Assembly: GCF_047948215.1 (NCBI RefSeq)
Contig: NC_134456.1
Span: forward strand, 61,395,029 to 61,459,028
Direction of reading: 5' to 3'
DNA from: Lycorma delicatula
Lineage: Eukaryota; Arthropoda; Insecta; Hemiptera; Fulgoridae
DNA: 64,000 nt
In this document: one piece after another, positions 37,691 to 49,092 of the stretch
Position numbering within the stretch: the first letter of the stretch is position 1
Layout of the letters: each line of letters begins with the position of its first letter
Notes under the pieces: model-generated
Told to the model about the DNA's origin: nothing
The model's database searches: none
Seen by the model: the letters and a program-made list of their open reading frames with translations, nothing else
Program-made: the position numbers and the translations under genes

Positions 37691-38460
37691 TACACACACA
37701 TGCACTATCTTCATCGCGGCTTCACCCATGCTATGTGGTTACATGCATTTCCCGTCACAGTTGGGGAATGTTTAGGTGTTCAGGACAAGCTAAGCAAGCC
37801 CATCCCATCTAGCTAGGTGTTCTAGCTGTTATTGTGAGAATAATAATGATAAAAATTAAAACCTGTTCAATTTTAAAAAAATTATCAGTTTATTGTAATT
37901 TCTTCAGAGCAATAGTTTGACAGAATGCACTAATAGGTTTTTAGATTTCCCATCATGAATTTGCTCGTGAAATACATAATCAGAATAACAACCATAAATT
38001 TCCATCTTATTATTACCAAATTTCATAAAAATTTGTTCAATAGTGATTGCATAAAATGGCAAAAATATAAAAAAACAAAAACAATTTTTTTTACCCTTTA
38101 AAATAGTAAAATTTAAAAAAACTGGAAATGGCTTCTTAGATATCTATCTGAAGGGCAAGCCCAAATCAAGTGATTATCTTGTTAGTATAGTTGGAAATGG
38201 GGAAAATTTACAATCATTCTAAATTCTAATGATTTACCTTTATCTTTTTATGATTCACCTTAACTAATGATCGTAAATTTGCAATCATTTTTTTACCTTT
38301 CTTCACCCCTTTCAAGGTAAAATTTCAAAAACTGGTTTTTAGATATTCATATGAAGATATTACACGCACCGAAAATCAAGTCGATATCTTCATTTGTTAC
38401 AGAGAAATTTAAAAAATAGTAAATTTCAGTGTCATCCCATTTTAACCATTAAAATCATAA
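37691..38460. repeat. Unclassified repeat block with two direct copies
   Basis: A GC-richer stretch at 37700-37830 is followed by two diverged direct copies, about 38088-38185 and 38298-38395 (shared: cccttt, aggtaaaattt or agtaaaattt, aaaaactgg, ttagatat, atatgaagat or atctgaaggg, aatcaagt). Spacing is about 210 bp. No coding potential recognised. Confidence 0.5.
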
Positions 38461-38489
38461 TTTTTAAAACTTCTTTCGTAGTGTGTACT

Positions 38490-38775
38490 TTTTCCCGTTT
38501 AATCTCCAGGAATCACTATCAGGTATTACTTCAGAGAATGAATGAGGATAATATATATGAGTGTAAGTGAAGTGTAGTCTTGTACAGTCTCAGGTCAATC
38601 ATTTCTGAGATTTTTGTGGTTAATTGAAACCCAACCACCAAAGAACACTGGTATCCACAATCTAGTATTCAAATACTATAAAAGTAACCTTTACTAGAAT
38701 TTGAACACTGGAACTCTTGAATTTGAAATCTGCCGATTTGCTAAGACACTGGACCAACCCAGTGGATTTCATAGT
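38490..38775 (-). mobile_element. tRNA-derived SINE, minus strand, second type
   Basis: Minus-strand head near 38775: a tRNA-like ttggtccagtgtcttagc (A-box region) and a diverged B box (gtgttcaaattc, about 38707-38696). A body follows, then an end at 38490-38570 whose plus-strand text (atcaggtattacttcagaga) matches the body of the SINE at 26405-26440. The tRNA heads of the two SINEs differ while the 3' segment is shared. Decayed copy. Confidence 0.7.
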
Positions 38776-38880
38776 ATGTACTTACACCATAAGAACGTGT
38801 ATACAAATTTTCATCAATTTACCTTCAGTAGTCTCTGCTGGGCATTGATTATCAGTCAGTCAGGTTATGTCTTTTATATA

Positions 38881-40204
38881 TGAGGTCTGTAAATAAAGTA
38901 ATGAGACTGGTTCACAAAAACCCTTTTATTTACAATCCAATTAATTATACATGTACTCTACCAAATAGTTCCCTTGGGAACTATTCGAAATAGTTCCCTT
39001 GGGAAGCCACGCAATGCTTCTAATGGTTTTCCCAACATAGCAGTGGTAGAACTCCGAAACTGGAATATCCTTCAGATGGTCAGTTACATTTTTTAAAATC
39101 GTTTCTAGTCTTCCAAAATGGTGTCCTTTGAGGTGTTTTTTTAAAGTTGGGAACAGGAAAAATTTGCAGGGGCTCAAGTCAGTTGAATAAGGTGGTTGAG
39201 GAACTACAGAAATGTTTTTCTTTGCCAAAAACTCATTAATTTAGAGTGCAGTGTGACAAGGTGCATTGTCATGATGCAGCATCCAGTTGTCTTTGATGAC
39301 TGTCTCACACAGGCAACTCTTTTCTGCAGTCTTGCAAGAATTTCTTGGTAAGCATATTGATTTTACAGTCTGTTCTATAGGCAAAAACTACTTATGGACA
39401 ATGCCATTACTATCAAACAAACAAATTAGCATGGTTTTGATTTGCTCATTTTTGCTTTTTTGGACGTGGTAGTATGATGTGTGTCACTACTTGCTCTGGT
39501 GTCTTGTTTCTGGATTGTACTCAAATATCCAAGATTCATCACCATTAATAACATTTTTTTAGAAAATCAGGGTCAGTTTCAATTCACTCTAGAAGATCGC
39601 ATCACACTTCCACCCTGTTATTTTTCTGTTCAGCAGTGAAGTTTTTGGGACCAATTTTCACAAACTTTTTCATGCCCAATTCATTTGTCAAAATTGGATG
39701 GACTGTGGTACGGTTCAAATTCAATTGTTCTGCAATCATTTTGACAGTTAATTGCCGCCGGTTGTACCGTGTCAGGTTTCTGATTCATTCAATATTGTTG
39801 TCACTTTTTGACGTTTAACGGTCTTCTAGAGCATGGATCATCTGCAACTGATTCCCAGCCATCTGAAAATGCTTTAAACCACCTAAAAACTTGAACTTTA
39901 TCGTCTCCATACCCTCTTTTTAATTTTGAAAAAGTTTCAGTAGCGTTCTCACAGAGTTTAACATAAAACTTGATTGCATAATGTTGCTCATAATTAGTAT
40001 CACTCATTTTTGTAACGCACAACAAAAACTCATTTCATGGAAAGTTTGTTTACGTCTCTCGTGGTAGCAATAGACTAAAATTATTAATACCTAATATAAA
40101 TCAGCTGTTCATATAACCATATTTTTACTAGTAACTTTACAGTGTTGCGACTTTGGCTGCCAAAAAAAAAAAAACTAGTCTCATTAATTTATTTACAAAC
40201 CTTG
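38881..40204 (-). mobile_element. Mariner, full length, minus strand, defective
   Basis: 1324 bp with inverted ends (left tgaggtctgtaaataaag at 38881, right inverse ending at 40204) and TA at 38879-38880 and 40205-40206. On the minus strand the N-terminal frame is 40025-39801 (CVKLCENATETFSKLKRG, VFRWFKAFSDGWESV). The C-terminal frame is 39228-38941 (VVPQPPYSTDLSPCKFFLFP, the last catalytic segment). Between them the frame is broken, for example a stop near 39243 and frameshifts around 39550. A 24-bp duplication (atagttcccttgggaactat) lies near its left end at 38976-39000. Inverted partner of 36796-37688. Confidence 0.93.
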
Positions 40205-40267
40205 TATATATAGATTTATTAATAACTAAATAGTTGATAAAATAATATTTGTATCTGCAATCATATA

Positions 40268-40680
40268 GTGGTTAGTACCTTGTGTTGTGTATCTGTAACT
40301 AAAGATGCGGAATCCTGCGAAAATCGGTACTTAGAATTAATATATTTAACTTATCTATTTACTGTGTTTTGGTGGTTTATATTTCCCTTAATATTAAATT
40401 TTATAAGCACATTGGTCAATATGTCAATGAATAATTTGAATTTTCAAAAAGTGATTGCAAATGCTAAGCAAGCAGAAACTATATTCAAATTCTATAAATT
40501 TCATTTAAGATTATTAAACTTAATAATCTAAAATATATATGTTTTAATATATTTATAGAATTTAATAACTGAAAATTTGGGATCCCATGAAAATTGATTC
40601 TTGGAATTAATATGATAAGATTAATGTGTTTTGGTGGTTTATATTTTATTTAATATTAAATAATATTTAATCTAGTATAT
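40268..40680 (+). repeat. Two diverged copies of a repeat with hammerhead-like core
   Basis: Copies at about 40291-40460 and 40565-40680 share a core followed by gtgttttggtggtttatat and related text. In the first copy ctaaaga (40299-40305), a GC-rich palindrome and gaaa (40319-40322) form a CUGAnGA/GAAA-type motif. In the second ctgaaaa (40569-40575), gggatccc (579-586 in that block) and gaaa (40589-40592) do so. The same repeat occurs at 46171-46310 and, inverted, near 45925-46000. Function unknown. A Penelope-type pseudo-LTR origin is suspected. Confidence 0.55.
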
Positions 40681-42294
40681 TTAAATAACTAATAAGTTGT
40701 ATTCGTTATTATTTATTAAGTATTGGACAATAAAAGATTATATTTAAGTGTTTTTGCTCTTTATATTTTTTTTAGTTTTTATAATTATTATTATTATTCT
40801 TTAAAAAAAACTTGTGTTATTGTTGCTTATAAAGTTATGAACACTAAAGAAAAATCAGTTTGCTAAAGAATAAAAAGTCACCTTATACGGTAAAACTTTA
40901 TTTCTTAAATTGTATTGCTCATTACTTAGGTTTATACCTTACTGTGATTCTTGGTTGCTGTAGGTTTTTATTTTGAAATCTGTACAAGCATATTAAATTT
41001 TATACATTTCTTCTCTTATTAAATAAATAAATTACTTAAGCTTCCAGTTTTAAGGTAATAAAGTACTTAACGCTACCAGTTAAGTGTTTACCAAACATGT
41101 TGTTTCCCAAGCAATTGCTTAAGAGTTCATAAACCGTACACTTTATTTTTAAATGAGGTAAGGATATCACATATTTATTTTTTAAAGAGGAAATTGTTAA
41201 ATTTGCAACAGTAATTTTTTTAGGCTCTTATTCTGAAGTCATTGTTTTCAGAGTATAACTTAACATTTTTTATTCATATATTGTTCTGTTTGTTGGAAGT
41301 TAGTCATCATATATGTAAATAAGTATTTCTGATCATGATTTATTCATGATTAATATTTTAAAAGGTTTAACATTTTAAATAGAAGATCTGGTTGATATTA
41401 TTTTCCAAAAGTTGGATTTAGTAGATCATAAATTACAGTGTTATCTTTTAATTTGCAGCTCTATCAGTAAAGGGGAATATTATGCTTTAGTATTCATGAA
41501 TATTCTGAATGAGTTGTATTAAACCCGTATTTGTATTATTGCTTTCTTTTTTAATTAAAAACATTATTTTTTTATTGTGCTTTTTATGAGCCTGCATTCA
41601 ATATATTCTTTATTAACTAACACGTAACAGTCTTACTGTCAGGATTGACAATAATCAAAGATCAGAGTTGATCTCAAAATGTAAGTTATAGAAAGAGATA
41701 GACTATATAATGTAGGATATATGCAAATTTGGACGGGCGTCTTCTGGATAAATCTATTTTCATTCTAGTGTTACAGTAGCATAATTAGGTTAACCAGTCA
41801 TCCTAGGAAGGTTAATGATGTTGATGTTGTATTGTTTTACCATGAAAAACCATTTACATAATAGATCTGAACTTCTTTTATAAACAAGATATGTTTTATA
41901 AACAAGATATATAGTTTTATAAACTATATTCATTACATACTAACTTCCTTTCTTTTCTTTCACTCATCTTTCAGTCTCATTGCTAACTATTTATAGTTCA
42001 CAAGATTAATATTATTCTAAGAACAGTCTTTCTACAGATTATTATCATTGATTTTTCTAGATTCTCAATCCTCAAATTAGCACAATTTTCGTGCAAAAGA
42101 TATAACTTAACGGTTCAAAAGAATGCTTGAAAATTTTAATCATTAAACAATGACCAGATAGATATGAATTTTCTTTTCCTATGATAAAATTTATCATTCC
42201 TTCATTTTTTTTTTATTATAGAATTATAGAAATTTGAATATTGTGGAATAATGTAGTCTGTGTTTATTAATTTCATTTTTGTGTTTAATTTCAG
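40681..42294 (+). other. Intron sequence, unassigned
   Basis: AT-rich to the 3' splice site (gtttaatttcag). A short duplication of ttataaacaagatat lies at 41879 and 41895. No gene or element recognised. Confidence 0.5.
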
Positions 42295-42393
42295 ACTGTA
42301 TTAGAACATCGAGAAGAAGAACTGTTAATAAAGCAAGCAAAAGAAGAGAGACTTGCCACAACAGTTACAGAACAAATGCGTTTAGAAGCACAG
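42295..42393 (+). CDS. ERCC5: XPG exon: helix leading into the I nuclease region
   Basis: 33 codons, phase 0 at both ends. TVLEHREEELLIKQAKEERL then ATTVTEQMRLEAQ. Aligns with the human coiled segment ending QERIAATVTGQMFLESQ, directly before the I region. The next exon continues without a gap ([10 protein letters not shown] against ELLRLFGIPY). Acceptor aatttcag, donor gtatta. Confidence 0.96.
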
Positions 42394-44821
42394 GTATTAT
42401 ATATAATATATTTTCTTGAATAAAAGCGAAAAAATTTTCAAGAAGCTGTTTTGCAGAGAGTTGAAAGAGAACATAAACACATAGATGTTCAGTATTTCTA
42501 TCTGGGTGTCTGAAGTAATATTGATGCTGCAAAAAGTATAGTGGAAGGGTTAATGTAACCACAACAGAATATCATAGGTAACAAGAATTGTCCATCCCAT
42601 CCTCTAGGTCTTAACTGAACTTACTAACTTTTGACCAATAATACTTTCTTGCCATATGAACCTCCCTGAACATAATGTATTTCAATTTAAGTTTGTATTT
42701 AGCAATTAAATACAAATTGTAAATTCAGGAGGTAACTGGTCTACCTACTTATCTACATTATCTTCTACATTATCTTCAGCATCCACATTTTCTTACTTCG
42801 TAGTAAGAAAATCTTTAAAGATGAAATTGTTATTTTGTTTGTGTTTATTAAGTAAAATATTTAATTCAAGTTATTTGTAACTAGAAAATCAAAACACCGT
42901 AAGAACATTTATTGTACGTTCAAAAAAAATATTTAAAAAAATCAGTTACAGTAAACTTCAAAACTAAAAAAATATATAAAAATAAAACAAAGAATCAAAA
43001 TGATAAACATACAAAAAGAAATATGTTGACTATATAATAATAATGTTGACTATTAAATTAAATGGGATCCATTAGAAACCCCAACATTTGAAGAGTATTT
43101 TTAATAATATTGGTTACAAAATCATTGATTCTATGGTATAAAATAATGTGTAAGTTAGAAATTGTTTAATAAATCTTTAGATTTTAAAAGCAAGTTTTAT
43201 CATTTTTTTTTTTTCTTTTAATTTTAAGACTTTAATTTTTTTAATTAGATTTTTAAAGTTGATTATAGTAATGTTTTACCAGTTATTTATTAAATTACCT
43301 ATAATTTATTATAAGTATTGTTGAGTGCTATATTTTCTGCAAGTATTTTTCTACAATATGCATCTAGGTTTCATATAGATTATTAGTATTGTTAGTAGTA
43401 TTAGTTAGCTAGAATAAAGAGTAAAGTAAATAAATTGTTGTGGACAGGAAGCAGTAGTCTTATTTTATTTTATTTTCTAAGGGGGACAGTACACCTGAAA
43501 TAGTCACAAAGCTGATAAAGACATTGATCTGAAGTGGGTATTGGTCACTTGTAAATAACATGATTTTTCCCCCAAAGACAAGATCCCTCATACTTGTAGG
43601 TGTTTCATAGTGGATGGGTATCTGTGGAGAAACCAGTCAAAATAATAATTCCTATAATGAAGTAGCAGTCCTTTCAGCAATTATTAAAAATGCCAATTAA
43701 GTGATTGTTGATACAACTGAATAACAAACTTAGGCTTTAAGTTCTGCCTAACTTAAAAAAAATTGAAAACTAACTATATTTCTAAAAAAAAGTGCCTGTA
43801 TTTCTTGTAAAAAATTTATTATATGTCCTGTATTTCTTGTTCATTAAAAAATCAAAGATTATATCTTCTTAGGCAAAACATTCTGGAAGTAGAATAATCC
43901 CCCAATCTCTCCCGTCTCTGGGTCAACGGTAGTGTCCTAAAGGAGGTTTTCAGAAAGTATAAAACCATGACATTCTTTGAGTTAAAGTGTAGATGTTAGA
44001 AGCTTAAATAAGGTGGATAATTTAAAACCTGAAATGTATAAATTAGATCTGTCCATTTTTGATGTGATCTATATAAATATTTTACCAATCAGAATAAAAT
44101 TAAATTGGAATTATTAAAACAGGAATATCGGTAACATTATAAAGCAAAAGTAAACAAGATACATTTGTTGAATATAAAATATATATGAGCTAGCCGATAG
44201 TGATTTTACCTTGAATGAATTATCTCACTTATTAACATTGATATCTGATGAGAAGATGATCCCCCTGCCAGAGTGACCATTCTTATACAAGCAAGAGATA
44301 GCATTATTATTGCTTATACTGAACTGTATGTGGATCAAATTCTCTACCACATGTTTCTGTAGCTCAGCATGGATTTATTTGGTAAAGCTCATGCTGAGCT
44401 GTGGATTTTTATTCTAACTGAATAAACTGTTGTAAATTTATTTTTTAATTTTGTCCATAATAATGAGTTAACTAAATATTGTATTTAGTTAATAGTACTC
44501 TGTTATTTTATTTAACTAATTATTTATTTTACGTTTTTGGAACAGATTTTGCATTTTAGTATATATATTGAAATGAAAATATGATTGCGAGTATAATTGT
44601 GCAATTCTTGCAGGTTTTTTTATGCATATGAAGAATTGGATAATTACTAACAAAATAAGAAAGATTCAACAAGACATCAATGGTATTATCTGAGGGAAAT
44701 AGATAATTAATTGTCTGAGCTCATTTCTTTTGTTAATATTTACATTAACTAAATATACTACATGTGTGTATAATTTTTTTCTGCATATAGTAGGTTTAGT
44801 TTTGATATCCCCTTATTTACT
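42394..44821 (+). other. Intron sequence, unassigned
   Basis: AT-rich. Slightly GC-richer patches at 43470-43690 and 43880-43960 may be old repeats. A pair ctcagcat.../...atgctgag at 44362-44398 can form a hairpin. No gene recognised. Confidence 0.45.
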
Positions 44822-44823
44822 AA

Positions 44824-44824
44824 T

Positions 44825-44879
<55 letters not shown>
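44824..44879. repeat. (AC)n(AT)n microsatellite near a splice site
   Basis: A short AC run followed by about 20 AT units, ending 43 nt upstream of the next exon. The tract sits just outside the presumed branch point and polypyrimidine region. Confidence 0.95.
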
Positions 44880-44885
<6 letters not shown>

Positions 44886-44922
44886 ACAATTGGGTAAAAA
44901 TTAAATGTGTTTTAAATTGCAG

Positions 44923-45136
44923 GAGTTACTTCAGTTATTTGGTGTGCCTTGGGTAATGGCCCCAATGGAGGCAGAAGCTCAGTGTGCATTTCTTGATCAG
45001 ATTGGTCTCACTCAAGGTACAATTACAGATGACAGTGATATTTGGTTATTTGGAGCTCGGAAAGTCTACAAAAACTTTTTCAACCAAAAAAAATTTGTGT
45101 TACAGTTTCAGGCCCAAGATATTCAGCATTTTTTTA
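44923..45136 (+). CDS. ERCC5: XPG exon: I nuclease region with four metal-binding acids
   Basis: 71 codons plus 1 nt. Reads [20 protein letters not shown] then [20 protein letters not shown] and [20 protein letters not shown]. In the 1053-residue partial protein, Glu708 and Glu710 (MEAEAQ) and Asp729 and Asp731 (TDDSD) correspond to human E789, E791, D810 and D812, the divalent-metal ligands of the FEN1/XPG active site. All four are present, so the I region is predicted to be catalytically competent. Acceptor aattgcag, donor gtgagt. The start at 44905 offered by an open frame is intronic. Confidence 0.97.
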
Positions 45137-45399
45137 GTGAGTATTTAAAACTTTTCACTTAGCATAATTAATTATTTTGATTATAATTTTCAGTCTTTTA
45201 CTGTTACATTTAAACAAAATAAAATCTGTGTTTTATGACAACTTCCTTAGTATCATAAAATTTATTATATTTAGATTTAATTTATAATTACTGAGTAGTC
45301 ATAATTTACATAAGTGATTAATAAAACAAATCTAAAACTTGTTTTACATGATTAAATGCTATAAATTCTATTTTACTAATAATGTTATTTTTTCTACAG
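45137..45399 (+). other. Short XPG intron
   Basis: 263 bp, the only short intron in the visible gene, AT-rich with acceptor tttctacag. It carries no repeat and separates the two halves of the active site. Confidence 0.9.
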
Positions 45400-45636
45400 A
45401 ACTTACAAGAGGGGATTTAATTGAACTAGCTCTACTTGTTGGAAGTGATTATACAGTTGGTATTACTGGAGTTGGTCCAGTCACAGCTCTGGAAGTTATT
45501 TCAATGTTTCGTCCATCATCATCAAATGAATCTAGTATACTTACAACACTTACTGCTTTTAAAAATTGGCTTCAGCATCCAAGTAATAGTAACTCACCTC
45601 TGGCTAAGAAATTAAAAGATGTACGCTTAGAAGAAG
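45400..45636 (+). CDS. ERCC5: XPG exon: GSDYT motif and helix-two-turn-helix
   Basis: 237 nt. It completes a split Lys codon and reads LTRGDLIELALLVGSDYTVG then ITGVGPVTALEVISMF. Asp780 of the partial protein (GSDYT) corresponds to human D861; the distance from Glu708 is 72 residues, as in human. The GITGVGPVTA segment is the DNA-binding helix-two-turn-helix of the family. It ends KKLKDVRLEE plus one base at the donor gtatat. The apparent extension to 45653 is intron. Confidence 0.97.
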
Positions 45637-45924
45637 GTATATTTTTCACGATCTAAAAATTAAACTTTTTTCATTTAGTTTATAATTTATCTGATGCTTT
45701 AACTCTATAAGTTAATTGAACGATGAAATTTGGTCATTTCAGGTGATGACGATGTGTCCTATTGTAAATATGTAAATATGTAAATAAAGCATCCCAAAAA
45801 ATATTTAAGATGGGGTGATAGCTTTAAGGAATAAGGAAAGAAGAGTTTTACACATTGACCCTGCTTATCATTTAAACACTGTGTGTGTGAGTGTATGTGG
45901 AGAGAGGGGGGAATGCACGCATGT
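45637..45924 (+). other. Start of a 10.1-kb intron, unassigned
   Basis: AT-rich with a short GT-rich tract near 45880-45920. No gene; overlapping frames on both strands at 45759-46027 are chance. Confidence 0.5.
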
Positions 45925-46310
45925 GTATTCAAAAAACAAAACCACCAAACACAGTAACAAAAAACCAATACCAATAGTCGACCTTCACAGGATCCTGCAA
46001 AGAAATGACAAAGAAATAAAAACTTAAAAATGTAGAAAACATAAACACTCTTAAAACCACAGAATTATTAGCAATGCCACTGCCGTTATTGAAGTCAAAT
46101 ATTTCTAAATTTTTAAGTTTTTATTTCTTTTTTGTTATTTGTTGATGTAATTATGGTAGTTGTGTACTGACTGATGATGCAGGATCCCATGAAGATCAAA
46201 TATTGGTATTAGTTTTTTTTAGGTTTTTCTGTTACTGTGTTTGGTGGTTAAGTTGTTGCTTTTTAATTTCATTAGCACAGTGGTCAATATATTGATGAAT
46301 TATTTGAATT
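45925..46310. repeat. Inverted pair of the hammerhead-like repeat
   Basis: 45935-46000 is an inverse of 46178-46255 (shared caggatcc, tattggtatt, ctgttactgtgtttggtgg and inverses). The plus-strand copy has CTGATGA at 46171-46177, a GGATCC-centred stem and GAAG at 46191-46194. The minus-strand copy keeps the stem and GAAG but has lost the CTGATGA. It is the same repeat as at 40268-40680. Confidence 0.6.
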
Positions 46311-47752
46311 TTCAAATAAATAAATATTATATATATATATATATATTTTGATCTCCAGATTTTCAACAAATCTAACTGGATCACCATTAACTTCATTCTT
46401 CTTCTACCCTCTGTAATACTAAATGCATCTAAATCCATAAATGCATTTCAGATGTATCTGCCAATTCTTCTTAGCTTTGTTTAGTTCTTATATGTCTATT
46501 AAAGATGCCATAAGAATGACATTAATATTTTTCTTAGCTCAAATTCTATTCAGGATATGTTTACAGAAAATTGTTAATATTTTGCCTCCATATGACTTTG
46601 CCTCCATATGACCACCAAAGATGCGTATAGTTTTAAATAAGTAAGTTAATAACTTCAAAACATCTTTTCAGAGAAGTGTGTTATTTCTAATTAATCTGTT
46701 GGTCAATTCTGTTGCTTAAGTTCATTCTCAGTGTATTTCTTAGCTTTTAATTTTATATTGGTTAACAGGAACTAATGTCTTTAAAATCAAGTGAGAACTG
46801 CACGAAAAATAGTCAAAAACTTCTCAGATCAGAACCATCCAGTGGTATCCAAGTTGTAATACAGCATGGTGGCAAACATTATTGTGAAATATATGTTTGC
46901 TTGAAGGCTATTGTGTTTGTTTTTTTTTTACTAATATTGTAGCTTTAAAATTACATCACTGGAACACCTCTTTTTCACACTCTTCCAGACGTTTTTAATC
47001 GTTTGTCTTAAATGGTTACATATTTTTTATTTTAAAAAAAATAACCAATCTTACTTCACAAATTATATAATATTTTTATCTACATGTTCATAAAGAAAGA
47101 TTCTGGGGCGATTAAAATCTGTCTATGAAATTTTCTTCTAAGCAAAAGAGACACTATTAAATTTGCTAATTCAGTAGGGTATTTTAGAACAAGACCAAAC
47201 AAATTGAATATCGTAAATTATATAATGAAGATGACAGAGAAACCCTTTGAATTTTATTTCAAAAGCTGAGTGCAGGATAGAATTAAAATGTTAGTAATCA
47301 TGATAAATGTATTTATGTTTTTTATATTTTTTTTTAATTTGTATAAATTATAAAAAGGGCTTCATAATGCCTGGTTTCTTCATCAAAAAATGTTAAAATT
47401 GATTAAAATTATTTTAACCAATTATGATTAAACTATCATAATAATAAATTAAAATTTGAAACAGGTTTGTTTTCAGTGAAATAAAGTCTGTTATGAATAT
47501 CATTCACCTTTTTTTTAAATAGTGGATTTAACAGTAAAATAAATTAAATCTGCTTTATTGAAACTTTGTTGTCAGTCTTATTTTTTAATAAATCTGTAGT
47601 CTTTTGTAGTAGCATAAACAAATATCATGAAATGCTGAAAATATCTCAATGGATGTCATCTCAAAGAATGATTTAGTATAACATCTGCGGTTTGATTACA
47701 TAAATGTAAAATGAAAATTATACCAAAACAACCAGCATTCTTGCATAGTTAC
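46311..47752. other. Intron sequence, unassigned
   Basis: Contains an (AT)n tract at 46329-46347 and AT-rich sequence. Slightly more complex text at 46780-46900 and 47090-47280 was not recognised. Confidence 0.45.
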
Positions 47753-49092
47753 TGTTGGGGAAAGTTGCAAAAATAAAATTACAAATAACTCGTTTTTGCC
47801 AAAAGAATATTGGACTTTATTTTTAACAGAATGAAAAACAAACTTTCAAACTTTTCTTTAAAGCATAACCTTAAAAAATTAAATGCAATTACGAAATAAA
47901 CTTAATCCTGTACAGTATTTATACAAGGATATCAGCTGAATCAACATATCTGTTAATAATATTAAATGACAATACATAAATATACATTTTTCAATTAATT
48001 ATTTGAAAATCTTTTGTATTAAATACGAGTCTAAAAATAATTCAAAGAACTAAATACATTGTTATTCAAACTACAAAAGTTGTTATGGAATACAAAAGCA
48101 ATAAATATTACTAGAACAAATCACAATATTAATTACAAAGAAGTCCAAAAACATAACTTCACTTCAGGAGTTTTCTTTAGATTAATTTAAGAAAAGTAAT
48201 ATGAATTCAGTTCATGAATAAATAAGAATTAATCTCTGCACTTAACAACTTAAATTAAATGATAGAGTCACTATTTGAAAACATTTCAAGTAAAAACATA
48301 ATTTACCCTCAGCAACTGACTTTTAAACAAAGACTTTTAATGAACAACCAAAATATTTTTAATAATAATAGTTATCATTAATAACATATAAAATATGTCA
48401 CACATGAAAAATAATAACACAACCTTTATCTAAGCCACCTTTCATGACTACGCTTGAATGAAGAAATGGTTTTTTAAGCCAATCTTGAATTTCAAATTCA
48501 TAATGTACAATTTAATTGAGTATTTCACTAATTTTACTAATAGCACAACTGTTTAATATAATGAATAATTTTAATTTGCCTTAATCACACATTATTTTGT
48601 AAAAATGAACTCGTGAATTAAAGTACACATATATACATACAGTTTATCCTTGGCGTAATCTACAATAGTGTATCAGAAAATACAGAGGTAACACGTTGTT
48701 ATAACCAGTTTGGAAAGATCCTGCTTCGATGAATTTGGCTGGTTTGTAATAACTGAACCGACGAATATGAATGCACAGAGATGATGATCAGAAACGATGG
48801 CCAGAGAGAGACTATGGTCTGAGAGAGATGATGCACAACAAGAGCGTGAAGACAACGAGAGACTGCTGAGAGTGACGAAGAAGTAGAAGTAGAAGTAGAA
48901 GTAGAAGTGGAAGTAACCTGACTCTAGTGGCAAGCCGGCTTATATAGGGTAAGTGGAGCCGAGTGAACTGTAAAGAGCCGAGTGATGTCGATATAAGCCA
49001 AGTCCATCCGAAAGGAGCTGTGTGAACGGTGAGGAGCTGCTAAATCGTCAGGCGCCGAGTGCATCCGAAAGGAGCCAAGTGAATGTAACATG
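47753..49092 (-). mobile_element. Possible solo LTR or promoter-bearing repeat, minus strand
   Basis: The right part (48650-49090) is much less AT-rich than its surroundings and on the minus strand looks like a polymerase II promoter. It has repeated agccgagtg-type blocks and two copies of catccgaaaggagc (49005, 49063), then a TATA box (minus CCCTATATAAG, about 48948-48938), then a (TAC TTC)n-like leader at 48916-48868. Minus-strand aataaa lies near 47820. The ends read TGTTAC and CCCCAACA on the minus strand, compatible with a TG...CA LTR, but no matching target duplication was found. The minus frame 48933-48673 (F/Y/S repeats) is not a gene. Confidence 0.35.
48868..48916. repeat. Hexanucleotide tandem repeat (gtagaa)n
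   Basis: About six units of gtagaa with small changes, immediately downstream (minus strand) of the TATA-like motif. Confidence 0.9.

Noticed and set aside
44905..45162. Single-exon reading with a Met at 44905 as gene start
   Set aside because: The XPG alignment and a good acceptor at 44922 show the Met is intronic; the frame also runs past the donor at 45137.
48673..48933. 86-codon minus-strand open frame with YFYFYF runs
   Set aside because: Translation of a hexanucleotide repeat in a promoter-like region.
47753..49092. Complete solo LTR
   Set aside because: No matching target duplication and uncertain termini, so it is kept only as a low-confidence possibility.
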